From assembly GCF_021696945.1 (NCBI RefSeq), contig NZ_JACYHE010000032.1:1-60700 (forward strand): a DNA stretch of 60,700 bases, read 5' to 3'. A program made the position numbers and the translations under genes. This DNA comes from Streptomyces sp. JJ36. GTDB taxonomy: Bacteria; Actinomycetota; Actinomycetes; Streptomycetales; Streptomycetaceae. Under the pieces are notes generated by a model. It saw only the letters and a list, made by a program, of their open reading frames with translations. It was not told the origin of the DNA and made no database searches. Positions 26,002 to 34,703 of this stretch are shown here, one piece after another (position 1 is the first letter of the stretch; each line of letters opens with the position of its first letter).

Positions 26002-27096
26002 TCAGGCGGGCGGGTCGGTGAGGGCCGTCGCGAGGCGGAGGACGGGGTTGCGGAAGGGGGCGGCGCCCGGGGTGTGGACGGCGCGGTTGAGCAGGCGGGC
26101 GAGGCGGGCGAGGCGCTGGGTGGGGCGGCGGCGCTGCGCGTCGTACGCCGCGAGGGCGTCCGGCACCCGGCGGTGCGCGGTGAGGACGCGGGCGAGGGTG
26201 ACGCCGTCGAGGAGGGCTTCGCAGGCGCCCCGGCCGAGGTCGGGCGTCATGGCGTGGGCGGCGTCGCCGACGAGAGCGATCCGGCCGTGCACGTACGCGG
26301 GGAGGGGGCGCGCGAGGTCGTGCAGGTCGTGCCGGAGGATGTCGGGCTCGGGGCTCGCGGTGAGGTCGTCGAGCACCCGCCGGACGTCGGCGTGCCAGTG
26401 CCCGAAGCAGGCGCGCAGGGCGGCGAGTTCGCCACCGCGTGCGACTGCGCGCTCGGGCGCGCGGACGCAGGCGAACCAGTTGGTGCGCCCGCCCTCGTGC
26501 GGGGTGATGCCGAAGCGGGCGCCCTGCCCCAGGGTCTCCGTCAGGCTGCCGGTGTCGCCGTCCAGAGTGCCGCGCCAGCAGGTGACGCCGGTGTAGCGGG
26601 TGGTGTGGGCGGGCCCGAAGAGCCGGGTGCGGGTGGGGCTGTGGAGGCCCTCGGCGGCCACCACGACGTCGTACGCGCCCTCGCGGTCCGCGGCGACGGC
26701 GTCCGGTACGGGCGTGCCGAAGCGGATCACGCCGTCGTCCGGCGCGGTGGTGAGCGGGGCGGCGAGGGTGTGCAGCAGGGTGGGGCGGGAGACGAGGTGG
26801 ACCGGGTCGCCGGTGCGGCGGCGGAGGGCGTCGGCGTCGACGTCCGCGATGCGGCTGCCGTCGGCGCGGCGGAACCCGCCGGCGGTCTGCGGGCGGCCGG
26901 CGGCGCGTATCGCGTCGCCGAGGCCGATCTCGTCCAGGGCCCGCAGCGCGCTGGGCCAGATGCCGAGGGCGGTGCCGGTCTGCGGGAGAGCGCCGCTCCG
27001 CTCCCGTACCTCCACGTGCCAGCCGTCGTTGCGCAGCCGGACGGCGGTTGCGAGACCGCCGATCCCGGCACCGATGATCAGTGCAGTCCGGGTCAC
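26002..27096 (-). CDS. FAD-dependent monooxygenase
   Basis: This is a 364-aa group A flavoprotein hydroxylase. The N-terminus VTRTALIIGAGIGGLATAVR carries the GxGxxG FAD motif. DVVVAAEGLHSPTR is the DG-type motif, and RIALVGDAAHAMTPDLGRGA is the GD motif that binds FAD ribityl. Its length is usual for salicylate hydroxylase-like enzymes. GTG 27096 is used because the FAD motif follows immediately. It is divergent from a TetR regulator, with a palindrome between them, so its expression is probably repressed by that regulator until an aromatic substrate binds. Confidence 0.92.
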   Translation of the reverse strand: MTRTALIIGAGIGGLATAVRLRNDGWHVEVRERSGALPQTGTALGIWPSALRALDEIGLGDAIRAAGRPQTAGGFRRADGSRIADVDADALRRRTGDPVHLVSRPTLLHTLAAPLTTAPDDGVIRFGTPVPDAVAADREGAYDVVVAAEGLHSPTRTRLFGPAHTTRYTGVTCWRGTLDGDTGSLTETLGQGARFGITPHEGGRTNWFACVRAPERAVARGGELAALRACFGHWHADVRRVLDDLTASPEPDILRHDLHDLARPLPAYVHGRIALVGDAAHAMTPDLGRGACEALLDGVTLARVLTAHRRVPDALAAYDAQRRRPTQRLARLARLLNRAVHTPGAAPFRNPVLRLATALTDPPA

Positions 27097-27107
27097 GACG
27101 ACCAGGG

Positions 27108-27123
27108 TACTATGTTTGTAGTA
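27108..27123. promoter_or_regulatory. Palindromic operator between the monooxygenase and TetR genes
   Basis: The inverted repeat TACTA-TGTTTG-TAGTA sits in the 54-nt gap between the divergent starts (27096 and 27151). Its AT content stands out. Position and symmetry fit a TetR-family operator controlling both genes. Confidence 0.65.
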
Positions 27124-27150
27124 GCGCGACGGCAGAGGGAGGCGGTGCCG

Positions 27151-27762
27151 GTGTCCGGCAGGAGGCACCAGGTGCTGGACGCGGCGATCGAGGTGCTGGG
27201 CTCCGGCGGGCTGCGCCGCCTCACCTACCAGGCGGTCGACCGCGCCGCCGCGGTCCCGCCGGGCACCACCTCCAACCACTTCCGCACCCGTACGGCCCTG
27301 CTGGACGGCGTCGTCGCACACCTCGAGAACCTGGACCGCGAGGACTGGGACGCCGGAGCCGTCCCCACCCCGGCGACCCGCGAGGAGCTGGCCCGCGGAC
27401 TGGCGGAGATGGTGCGGCACCTGCTGGGGCCCGCCCGCAGCCGTACGGCCGCCCGGTACGCGCTGCTGCTGGAGGGGACGGCACGCCCTGCCGTTCAGGA
27501 GCCCCTGGCCCGCGGACAGGACTCCCTGGCGCGATGGGGCGCGGAGATGCTGCGGCGGCTGGGCTCGCCCGCCCCCGAGGAGCACTGCCGGACGCTGATG
27601 GCACTGCTGGACGGGATGATGCTGCATCAGCTCTCGTTGGAGCGACCGGCCTTCGATCCCGAGCCGGGCATCCGTACGGTGCTCGCGGCGATGCTGCCGG
27701 AGCGGCCGCCCGCGCCTCCGGGCGGCGCGAAGCCCGGCGGCGACCGGCCCGTGCCCCGCTGA
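27151..27762 (+). CDS. TetR family transcriptional regulator
   Basis: This is a 203-aa protein. GTG 27151 is chosen since AGGGAGG lies 8 nt upstream; in-frame ATG 27112 would place the start inside the operator palindrome. The HTH occupies residues about 5-50: QVLDAAIEVLGSGGLRRLTY, QAVDRAAAVPPGTTSNHFRT. The C-terminal ligand domain has LGPARSRTAARYALLLEGT. It presumably represses the divergent FAD monooxygenase and itself. The ligand is unknown; an aromatic compound is plausible. Confidence 0.9.
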   Translation: MSGRRHQVLDAAIEVLGSGGLRRLTYQAVDRAAAVPPGTTSNHFRTRTALLDGVVAHLENLDREDWDAGAVPTPATREELARGLAEMVRHLLGPARSRTAARYALLLEGTARPAVQEPLARGQDSLARWGAEMLRRLGSPAPEEHCRTLMALLDGMMLHQLSLERPAFDPEPGIRTVLAAMLPERPPAPPGGAKPGGDRPVPR

Positions 27763-27883
27763 CCGTTCCCCGTGACCGGCCCGGCTCTCCCGTACGCCAC
27801 TGACGCTCCCCGCGGCCCCTGCCCCTGCCCGTCGCCGGGGCCGCCCCGCACCCCGCCGCCCGCCGGCTCCGGCGCGGCTCCCG

Positions 27884-28660
27884 TCACCCCGCCTCGACGA
27901 GCCCGTGCGGCGTACGGCTCACCTCGCGCTCCTCGGCGGCGACCGCGCGGGCGAAGGCGGCCGCGTCGAGGACGGCCGCGCCCCCCGGGTCGTTGTTGAA
28001 GTACACGTACACCTCCGCCTCCCGCGGCCACGTGGCGGCGATCCGCCGCGCCCAGGCCCGGAGGGCCTGCCGCCCGTAGCGCGGCCAGGGCGCGGCCCGG
28101 CCCGCGTGGAAGCGGACGTATCCCCAGCCGGCGGTCCGCCACAGCGGCGTCACCGGCCGGGAGTCCCGGTCGGCCCAGCAGAGCGCCGCGCCGTGTTCCC
28201 GGAGCAGCGCCCGGACCTCGTCCGACCACCACGACGGGTGGCGCGGTTCCACGGCCACCCGTACATCGCGGGGGAAGACCCGCAGACAGGCGTCCAGAGA
28301 GGCCGGGTCGGCGCGCAGGGTGGCCGGGAACTGGAGCAGGACGGGGCCGAGCCGCGGCCCGAGCCCCGCCGCACGCGTCAGCAGCCGCTCGACGGGCTCC
28401 TCCGGGTCGCGCAGTCGCTTCATGTGGGTGAGGAAACGGCTCGCCTTGACGGCCATGACGAAGCCCTCCGGGGTGCGGTTTTCCCGCCAGGCGGCGAAGG
28501 TCTCCGCGGAGGGCAGCCGGTAGAAGGCGTTGTTGTTCTCCACGGTGGCGAAGCCCCGGGCGTACCCCTCCAGCCACCGGCGCTGCGGCAGCTCCGCGGG
28601 ATAGAGGACGCCGCGCCAGTCGCGGTACTGCCACCCCGACGTCCCCACGAGGACGGCCAT
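27884..28660 (-). CDS. DUF72 domain-containing protein
   Basis: This is a 258-aa protein of the DUF72 (YecE-like) TIM-barrel family. Seen are VGTSGWQYRDWRGVLYP at the N-terminus, FATVENNNAFYRLPS, FVMAVKASRFLTHMKRL, GPVLLQFPATLR, VAVEPRHPSWW, and near the end VYVYFNNDPGGAAVLDA. The family's function is unknown; a nuclease or isomerase activity has been proposed. ATG 28660 is the natural start; the large upstream reading frame is a shadow. It is separated by 140 nt from the FUSC gene. Confidence 0.9.
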   Translation of the reverse strand: MAVLVGTSGWQYRDWRGVLYPAELPQRRWLEGYARGFATVENNNAFYRLPSAETFAAWRENRTPEGFVMAVKASRFLTHMKRLRDPEEPVERLLTRAAGLGPRLGPVLLQFPATLRADPASLDACLRVFPRDVRVAVEPRHPSWWSDEVRALLREHGAALCWADRDSRPVTPLWRTAGWGYVRFHAGRAAPWPRYGRQALRAWARRIAATWPREAEVYVYFNNDPGGAAVLDAAAFARAVAAEEREVSRTPHGLVEAG

Positions 28661-28800
28661 GGGGCCAGTGTCGGCCCGCGCACGCCGTACCGCGAACCCG
28701 GCGCGGGCGTACGCGTGGGGCGGCGCGCACGCACCGGGCGGACTGCCGCCCGCACGGAGCCCCGGGGCCGCCGCGGCGCGGGACCGGCCCCGCCGCGGGC

Positions 28801-30021
28801 TCACCGTCCGCCCGGGCGCCGCGCCCACAGCCGGCGGCCGGCCTCGTACAGCCACGGGAAGCGGTCCTGCCGCCGCTGCGTGTGGCGGTCCAGCTCCTCC
28901 GCCAGCCGCAGGGAACGCTTCTCCACGTCGAGCTCGTCCAGCAGCCGGTCGACCTCCGCGAGCAGGGCGCCGTGCAGTTGCCACTGCCGGGGGTGTTCCT
29001 GCACCCGCGCGAGCAGCAGGTGCGCCACCCGTTCCCGGGCGGCCCCGCCGGCCGCCAGCTCGCTCTGCAGCCGGTCCTCCGCCTTCTCGGCCCGGGAACG
29101 GACCTGGCTGGTGACCACGACGGCGAAGCTGAGGACCGTCTCCGCGAGGTGCCGGAGCAGTTCCTCCAGGGCCTCGGCCACCTCCGGCGGGAACAGCGGC
29201 TCCTCGGTACGCTCCCTGGCCAGGTCGGTCAGGGTGCGGGACGCCACCCGGATCACCACCGTGCAGATCTCCAGGGTGTCCAGACCGGTCCGCAGCGCCA
29301 CCCGGGTGAGCAGCCCCTCGCGGGCGGCGCGCGGATTGAACCGCAGGCTCTCCTCGGCACGGCTGAGCTGGGTGTCGACGTCCGCGATGTCGTCGTCCAG
29401 CCGACGGGCCGCGTGCAGCCTGGCGGCGGCCTCGTGCACCGGCGTGTGGCTGCCCAGTTCCTCCCCCATGTGCCGGAGCAGGGAGGACATCCGGCGCGCG
29501 AGGTCCAGCACGGCCTCCTCGGCCGGCTGCACCCACACCGGGGGCACGAAGACGACGTTGAACAGCAGTCCGACCGCGGCGCCGATGAGCGTCTCCACGA
29601 TCCGGCTCAGGGCGAGGTCCGTCGCGTGGGTCACGCCGAGCACGAGCATGGCGCTGATGGCCGCCTCCGGCACGAACTGGTGTGCCCGCACCGCGTGCCC
29701 GAGGGTCAGCGCGACGAGGATGAGCAGCCCCAGGCTCCACCAGCTCAGACCCACCACGGAACTGAACCCGACGGCGACGGTCACGCCGGCGACCACGGCG
29801 TTCACCCGGCGGATGCCGCTGGTCAGCGTGGCGTACAGGGTCACCTGCACCACGAGCAACGCGGTCAGCGGCGCCAGCAGCGGAGCCCGGGCCTCGGTGA
29901 GCCATACGGCCACCGCATAGGCGAGGGTCGCGGCGGCCGTGGACCGCAGGGTCTGCGCCACGGCCGGTTCCCGGGCCCACCGGCGGGTCCGGGACCCGAG
30001 ACTGCTGCGATTGCCGAACAC
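28801..30021 (-). CDS. FUSC family (aromatic acid exporter-like) membrane protein
   Basis: This is a 406-aa protein from GTG 30021, with GGAAGG 5 nt upstream. Six hydrophobic segments occupy residues about 20-185: LRSTAAATLAYAVAVWLTE, PLTALLVVQVTLYATL, VVAGVTVAVGFSSVVGL, LGLLILVALTLGHAV and others. A long cytosolic helical region rich in Glu and Arg follows (190-400), probably coiled-coil. This is the layout of FUSC/YqjA-type proteins of actinobacteria. A transport role is assumed, but the substrate is unknown. Confidence 0.87.
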   Translation of the reverse strand: MFGNRSSLGSRTRRWAREPAVAQTLRSTAAATLAYAVAVWLTEARAPLLAPLTALLVVQVTLYATLTSGIRRVNAVVAGVTVAVGFSSVVGLSWWSLGLLILVALTLGHAVRAHQFVPEAAISAMLVLGVTHATDLALSRIVETLIGAAVGLLFNVVFVPPVWVQPAEEAVLDLARRMSSLLRHMGEELGSHTPVHEAAARLHAARRLDDDIADVDTQLSRAEESLRFNPRAAREGLLTRVALRTGLDTLEICTVVIRVASRTLTDLARERTEEPLFPPEVAEALEELLRHLAETVLSFAVVVTSQVRSRAEKAEDRLQSELAAGGAARERVAHLLLARVQEHPRQWQLHGALLAEVDRLLDELDVEKRSLRLAEELDRHTQRRQDRFPWLYEAGRRLWARRPGGR

Positions 30022-30354
30022 GCCGGCCTTCCTTCCCGCTCCGGGGGTGTGGTCCCCGGCCGGGTTTCCCGCATGACCCGAGTGGATCGCCCCGGGTGCG
30101 GGATCGGCCGGCGCGTACCGGCGGGGAACGGGCCGGGCGGGACCGGGCCGGGTGCGGTGCCCGCGCCGGCACCGGGCCCGGGGCTCGGGGCTCGGGGCCG
30201 TGCGGCCCGGTCCTCGGTCCCCGGACGGAGCCCCGGACCCGCCGGAGGACGGATTGCCCGGCCCGTCCGGCCGCGCGACTCTGAAGGAGGGGCCGCGGCC
30301 CGCCCGCAGCGACACGCCTCCGTGGCACACATCGCGCACCGAGGAGAGCACGGC
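30022..30354. other. Divergent promoter region
   Basis: This is 333 nt between the FUSC and VOC genes. It is G-rich with short repeats such as GGGGCTCGGGGCTCGGGG at about 30,180. No gene was recognised. Confidence 0.45.
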
Positions 30355-30729
30355 ATGACCGTGGAGCTGAACCACACCATCGTCCGCGCCACCGACAAAC
30401 ACACCTCAGCCGCCCGGCTCGCGGAACTCCTGGGGCTGGAGGTGCAGCCCCAGACCGGCCCGTTCGTGCCCGTCGCCACCGGGAACGGGGTCGCGCTCGA
30501 CTTCGCCGACGCCGGTGACACGCCGATCGCGCCGCAGCACTACGCGTTCCTCGTCGCCGACGACGAGTTCGACGCGATCTTCGCCCGCGTCCGGGACGCG
30601 GGCCTCACCTACTACGCGGACCCCGGGCACCGGCGCCCCGGGGAGATCAACCACATGCACGGTGGCCGCGGGATCTACTGGTCGGACCCGGACGGCCACA
30701 ACATGGAGATCCTCACCCGCGCCGGGTAG
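30355..30729 (+). CDS. VOC family protein
   Basis: This is a 124-aa protein at ATG 30355, with GAGGAGAG upstream. Seen are LNHTIVRATDKHTSAARLAE with the metal-ligand His of the VOC fold, PQHYAFLVADDEFDAIFARV, and the ending HGGRGIYWSDPDGHNMEILT. One module forms half of the dimeric active site. Its substrate is unknown. It is divergent from the FUSC gene. Confidence 0.9.
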   Translation: MTVELNHTIVRATDKHTSAARLAELLGLEVQPQTGPFVPVATGNGVALDFADAGDTPIAPQHYAFLVADDEFDAIFARVRDAGLTYYADPGHRRPGEINHMHGGRGIYWSDPDGHNMEILTRAG

Positions 30730-31193
30730 CGCGCCCGGCCCCGGGGCCGGGCGGCCAGGAGCCGAGCCCGCGCCGATCACCGGGCCACAGGGGCCACAGG
30801 CCGCCGACAGGGCCCAGGCGGGGCACACGCACCGCGTGGCCGCCCGGCCCGGAAGCCGCGCGGCCGAGAGCCGAGCCCGCACCACCGCAGGGCCGCCAGG
30901 ACACAGGGCCGCAGGCCCGCAGCCCGCAGCCCGCAGCCCGCAGCCCGCAGCCCGCAGAGCTGCGAACGAGACCCCGGCCGGCCGCGCCCGGGGAACGCCG
31001 CGCCGGGCCGGGCCCGGCCCGGACGCAGCCGCACCGCGGGCCCCGGGGCCCGGGGCGACGGGGCTCCGGGGCGACGGGGTGCCGGTGGCACCGTCAGGGC
31101 CGCTCCCGCGGGGGTGGGGCGGCCCGGCGGGCCCTCCCGGAGCGCCAGGCCGCACCGGTGGCGGTGTCGGCCGGGCGGCGCATACTGGGCGGC
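30730..31193. other. Repeat-rich intergenic region
   Basis: This is 464 nt of extremely GC-rich sequence containing the 7-nt tandem repeat listed separately and the AraC promoter. No gene was recognised. Confidence 0.5.
30916..30957. repeat. Tandem repeat (CCCGCAG)x6
   Basis: Six exact copies of the heptamer CCCGCAG lie back to back (42 nt), with partial copies on either side. A heptamer is out of frame with codons, so it fits intergenic slippage; copy number could vary between strains. Confidence 0.95.
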
Positions 31194-32138
31194 ATGGAGC
31201 GGCGCACGCATCCCGGCGGCCCTGGCGCGGGGCACACCGCGGGGCGCGCGGCACCGGAGCCGGCGCCGTACGAGTTCGTACGGGCGCCGCGCCGGCTCGG
31301 GGCCCTCGTGCCCAGCACCGTCGGCTACCGCGCCGCGGAGGAGCAGCCGCGGCTGCACCGCGGCCTGCCGTCCCCGTACCTCACCCTCGTCTTCTCCCTC
31401 GACGGGCCCGTGGTCTGCGGAGAGACCCCCGAGCACGCCCGGGGCCCGGACGCGTACCGCGCCGGGGTGCTCTTCGGCGGTCTGCACCGGACCCCCGCCT
31501 ACATCGCCCAGCCCGCGCGGCAGAGCGGCGTGCAGCTCGCGCTGCACCCGCTGGCCGCCCGCGCGCTGCTCGGGATGCCCGCCGCCGAGCTGAACCTGAC
31601 CGCCGTGGACGGCGCCGCGCTGCTCGGGCGCGGGGCCGCCGAGCTGCTGGAACGGCTGCAGGAGCAACCCGAATGGGAGGAGCGGTTCGCGCTCCTCACC
31701 GGCTATCTGCGGGACCGCGTGGACCGGGCGGCCCGGCGTCCGGGCGTACGCCCCGGCGTACGGGCGGAGGTCGCCGAGGCGTGGCGGTGGCTGGCCCGGA
31801 GCGGCGGCGCCGGTCCGGTGGACGCGCTGGCGCGGCACGTCGCCCTTAGCCCGCGGCAGCTCGGCGCCCTCTTCCGCCGGGAGGTGGGCATGGCTCCGAA
31901 GCAGATCGCCGGGCTGATGCGGTTCGAGCGGGCACGGGGGACGATCGCGGCGTCGGTCGCGCAGGGGCGGCCGCCGGACCTGGCGGACACCGCCGCGCGC
32001 TGCGGCTTCTACGACCACTCCCACCTGGTCCGGGACTTCCACCGGTACACCGGGCTCAGCCCGAGCGGCTGGATCGCCGAGGAGCACCGGAATATCCAAG
32101 CCGGGGGCCACCGCAACGGCGAAGAGTGGGCCCCATGA
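31194..32138 (+). CDS. AraC family transcriptional regulator
   Basis: This is a 314-aa protein. The N-terminal sensor part (30-180) begins YEFVRAPRRLGALVPSTVGY and contains the cupin-like SPYLTLVFSLDGPVV. The C-terminal DNA-binding domain has two helix-turn-helix units: DALARHVALSPRQLGALFRRE and LADTAARCGFYDHSHLVRDF, ending HRYTGLSPSGW. The stop overlaps the start of the next VOC gene (ATGA), so the two are coupled and the regulator probably senses something the VOC protein handles. Confidence 0.9.
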   Translation: MERRTHPGGPGAGHTAGRAAPEPAPYEFVRAPRRLGALVPSTVGYRAAEEQPRLHRGLPSPYLTLVFSLDGPVVCGETPEHARGPDAYRAGVLFGGLHRTPAYIAQPARQSGVQLALHPLAARALLGMPAAELNLTAVDGAALLGRGAAELLERLQEQPEWEERFALLTGYLRDRVDRAARRPGVRPGVRAEVAEAWRWLARSGGAGPVDALARHVALSPRQLGALFRREVGMAPKQIAGLMRFERARGTIAASVAQGRPPDLADTAARCGFYDHSHLVRDFHRYTGLSPSGWIAEEHRNIQAGGHRNGEEWAP

Positions 32139-32557
32139 GCACTTCCGAGACCCAGCACGAGAACCACCCGCCCGCGCCCGACACCTGGCCGATCATCCAG
32201 GCGCAGGACGCACCCGCGCTGATCGACTTCCTGACCGGCACCGTCGGCTTCCTGCGCACCGCCGTCCACACCGACGGCGACCTGGTGGCCCACGCCCAGC
32301 TCGACTGGCCCGAGGGAGGCGGCGTCATGCTCAGCTCCGTACGGGAGGACGGGCACTGCGTGTCCCCGCCCGGCAGCGGGGCGACCTACGTCGTCACCGC
32401 CGACGTCGACGGGCTGTACGAGAAGCTGCGGGCCGCCGGGGTCCGGTTCACCGCGGAGCCGGAGGACAAGGACTACGGCGGCCGGGACTTCACCATGACG
32501 GACCCGGAGGGGAACACCTGGTCCTTCGGCACCTACCCCGGGGAGCCACGGGGCTGA
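32135..32557 (+). CDS. VOC family protein, coupled to the AraC regulator
   Basis: This is a 140-aa protein with start ATG 32135, which overlaps the AraC stop by 4 nt. WPIIQAQDAPALIDFLTGTV, HAQLDWPEGGGVMLSS and the ending TMTDPEGNTWSFGTYPGE match the bleomycin-resistance/YdfO-type VOC proteins. The Glu in the last strand and the His in HAQLDW are candidate metal ligands. AraC-VOC pairs are common in Streptomyces; function is unproven. Confidence 0.9.
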   Translation: MSTSETQHENHPPAPDTWPIIQAQDAPALIDFLTGTVGFLRTAVHTDGDLVAHAQLDWPEGGGVMLSSVREDGHCVSPPGSGATYVVTADVDGLYEKLRAAGVRFTAEPEDKDYGGRDFTMTDPEGNTWSFGTYPGEPRG

Positions 32558-32611
32558 CCGCCGCCGGGCCGGCCCGGCGCACCAGGCCGGCCCGGGTGCC
32601 CCGCGACGGGC

Positions 32612-33280
32612 TCAGCCGCCGTTGGGCCGGATCCCCAGCGGTTCGCCGATCTCGGCGGCCATCACCGCGCCGGCCTCCGCCTCCAGCTCCCCGTCGTCAC
32701 CGACGGCGTGGCTGTCCGTGTCCAGCCCGTCCAGCGCGCCGAGCGGCTGGTTCAGCCGTACGTGCGCCACCAGGGACTGGAGCGCACGCAGCGCCGCCGA
32801 GGCCGACGGCCCCCAGTTGGAGAGGTAGGAGAACTGCCACCACCACAGCGCCTCGCTGACCCGCCCCTCGCGGTAGTGCGCCATGCCGTGCCGCAGATCG
32901 GTGACGACGTCGGCCAGGTCGTCGGAGAGCCGGCAGGCCACCGGCGCCTTGCGCGGCTCGTACGGGTCGAAGACCTCCGAGTAGACGTCGATCGGCTCCA
33001 GAAGCTGCGCCAGCCGCTCGCGGAGCTCGTCCACGTCCGGCTCCGGGCCGGCGTCCGGCTCGTAACGCTCGTCGGGGACGATGTCCTCGTGGGCGCCGAG
33101 CCGGCCGCCCGCCAGCATCAGCTGGGAGAGCTCCAGCAGCAGGTACGGCACCGCGCTGTCCGGGTCGTCGCCCTTGGCGATCTCCGTCACCGCGACCAGG
33201 AAGCTCTCCATCTGGTCGCAGATCTGCACGGCGAAGTCGTTCGGGTCGTCCTTGATCGAGTCGAGTGTGGCGTCAGACAT
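32612..33280 (-). CDS. DUF5063 domain-containing protein
   Basis: This is a 222-aa acidic cytosolic protein. Recognisable family segments are [39 protein letters not shown], and [20 protein letters not shown]. Its start codon overlaps the end of recR by 8 nt, so it is coupled and co-expressed with recR. Function is unknown, but the recR linkage is conserved in actinomycetes and hints at a link with DNA repair or replication restart. Confidence 0.9.
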   Translation of the reverse strand: MSDATLDSIKDDPNDFAVQICDQMESFLVAVTEIAKGDDPDSAVPYLLLELSQLMLAGGRLGAHEDIVPDERYEPDAGPEPDVDELRERLAQLLEPIDVYSEVFDPYEPRKAPVACRLSDDLADVVTDLRHGMAHYREGRVSEALWWWQFSYLSNWGPSASAALRALQSLVAHVRLNQPLGALDGLDTDSHAVGDDGELEAEAGAVMAAEIGEPLGIRPNGG

Positions 33281-33872
33281 CCAGCGTTCGCCTCCCCTCG
33301 AAGGCCCGCCCCAGCGTGACCTCGTCGGCGTACTCCAAATCTCCCCCGACGGGGAGACCGCTGGCCAGGCGGGTGACCTTGAGGCCCATGGCGGAGACGA
33401 GACGCGCCAGATAGGTGGCCGTCGCCTCGCCCTCCAGATTGGGGTCGGTGGCCAGGATCAGCTCCTGCACGGAACCGTCCGCCAGCCTCGACATCAGCTC
33501 CCGTATCCGCAGGTCGTCCGGGCCGACGCCCTCGATGGGGCTGATCGCCCCGCCGAGCACGTGGTAGCGCCCGCGGAACTCCCGGGTCCGCTCGATCGCG
33601 ACGACGTCCTTCGGCTCCTCGACCACACAGATCACCGAGGGATCGCGGCGCTGGTCCTGGCAGACCCGGCACTGCTCGGCCTGCGCGACGTTCCCGCACA
33701 CCGCGCAGAACCGCACCTTCTCCTTCACCTCGGTGAGGGCGGCCGCAAGCCGCCGCACGTCGGCGGGTTCCGCCTGCAGGATGTGGAAGGCGATCCGCTG
33801 GGCGCTCTTCGGACCGACGCCGGGCAGCCTGCCCAGCTCGTCGATGAGGTCCTGGACCACGCCTTCGTACAC
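33273..33872 (-). CDS. recR: Recombination protein RecR
   Basis: This is a 199-aa protein of usual length. It has a helix-hairpin-helix at residues 10-30 ([20 protein letters not shown]), a four-Cys zinc finger (C56, C59, C68, C71), and a Toprim domain (about 79-174) including [26 protein letters not shown] and YLARL. RecR works with RecF and RecO to load RecA on gapped DNA. The gene is downstream of ybaB and dnaX and upstream of DUF5063 in a conserved replication-repair block. Confidence 0.97.
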   Translation of the reverse strand: MYEGVVQDLIDELGRLPGVGPKSAQRIAFHILQAEPADVRRLAAALTEVKEKVRFCAVCGNVAQAEQCRVCQDQRRDPSVICVVEEPKDVVAIERTREFRGRYHVLGGAISPIEGVGPDDLRIRELMSRLADGSVQELILATDPNLEGEATATYLARLVSAMGLKVTRLASGLPVGGDLEYADEVTLGRAFEGRRTLDV

Positions 33873-34018
33873 GGATCGCTCCCGCTTCCTGCTCGGCCGG
33901 GCCGGCGAGCCCGGCGCCCGGCTTCTCCGTACGGTAGTTGTCGGCGGTCACCACGGCCAGGCAGTTGCCACACGGTGTCCGCCGGAGCCGGTCACCGGTG
34001 TCCGCCGGGCCCCGGCCG

Positions 34019-34369
34019 TCAGGGCATGCCCGGCATGCCTCCGAGCCCCTGGGCGAGCGGGCCCAGCTTCTGCTGCTGGAGCTCCGAGGCCGCCTGCGTG
34101 GCGTCCCGCACGGCCGCCAGCACCAGATCGGCGACGGTCTCGGCCGCCTCCTCCGCGGAGCCGCCCTCCGGGTCGACCGCCCGGGGGTCGATGACGAGAT
34201 TCTGGAGCTCGCCCGAGCCGTTCACCGTCGCCTTCACCAGACCGCCGCCCGCGGTCCCCTCGACCGGCGTCTCCGCCAGCTCCTGCTGGGCCGTGGCGAG
34301 GTCCTGCTGCATCTTCTGGGCCTGCTGCAGCAGCTGCTGCATGTCGGGCTGGCCACCACCGGGAATCAC
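34019..34369 (-). CDS. YbaB/EbfC family nucleoid-associated protein
   Basis: This is a 116-aa protein starting [20 protein letters not shown], with [37 protein letters not shown] and the C-terminal [16 protein letters not shown], which are standard YbaB segments. It is a homodimeric DNA-binding protein. It lies between dnaX and recR, as in most bacteria. Confidence 0.95.
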   Translation of the reverse strand: MIPGGGQPDMQQLLQQAQKMQQDLATAQQELAETPVEGTAGGGLVKATVNGSGELQNLVIDPRAVDPEGGSAEEAAETVADLVLAAVRDATQAASELQQQKLGPLAQGLGGMPGMP

Positions 34370-34703
34370 GAGTTGGCTCCTGGCTCGTCGACGACACGAT
34401 GTACGGAGCCGAGCCTACGTGTTCCCGCGCGCGGCGTGCCGGTTCGCGCCGGGTTTCCCGCGACCGGGGGCCGCTCGCACACGCGCGCGGGGCACCGTGC
34501 GCCCCAGCACCGTGCCGCCGCAGCTGCCCGGCCGGCCTGCCGGGGCGGCCGGGCAGCCGCGCCGGCCCGCCGGGGCGGCGCCGCAGCCGGGCGTCCAGGC
34601 GGCGGGCCGGGCCACACGGCCCTGGCCGGTGGTGTGGCTCGCACGGTCCGGCGCCGACAGGAGGGTGGCCGGGCCGAGCCAGGCCACCCTCCCAGGACGG
34701 GGA
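34370..34703. other. Intergenic region between dnaX and ybaB
   Basis: This is 334 nt holding the dnaX terminator and the ybaB promoter region. No additional gene was recognised. Confidence 0.5.
34660..34692 (-). terminator. Terminator downstream of dnaX
   Basis: Perfect 11-bp arms GGAGGGTGGCC / GGCCACCCTCC enclose an 11-nt loop, 12 nt past the dnaX stop. ybaB therefore probably has its own promoter. Confidence 0.8.
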
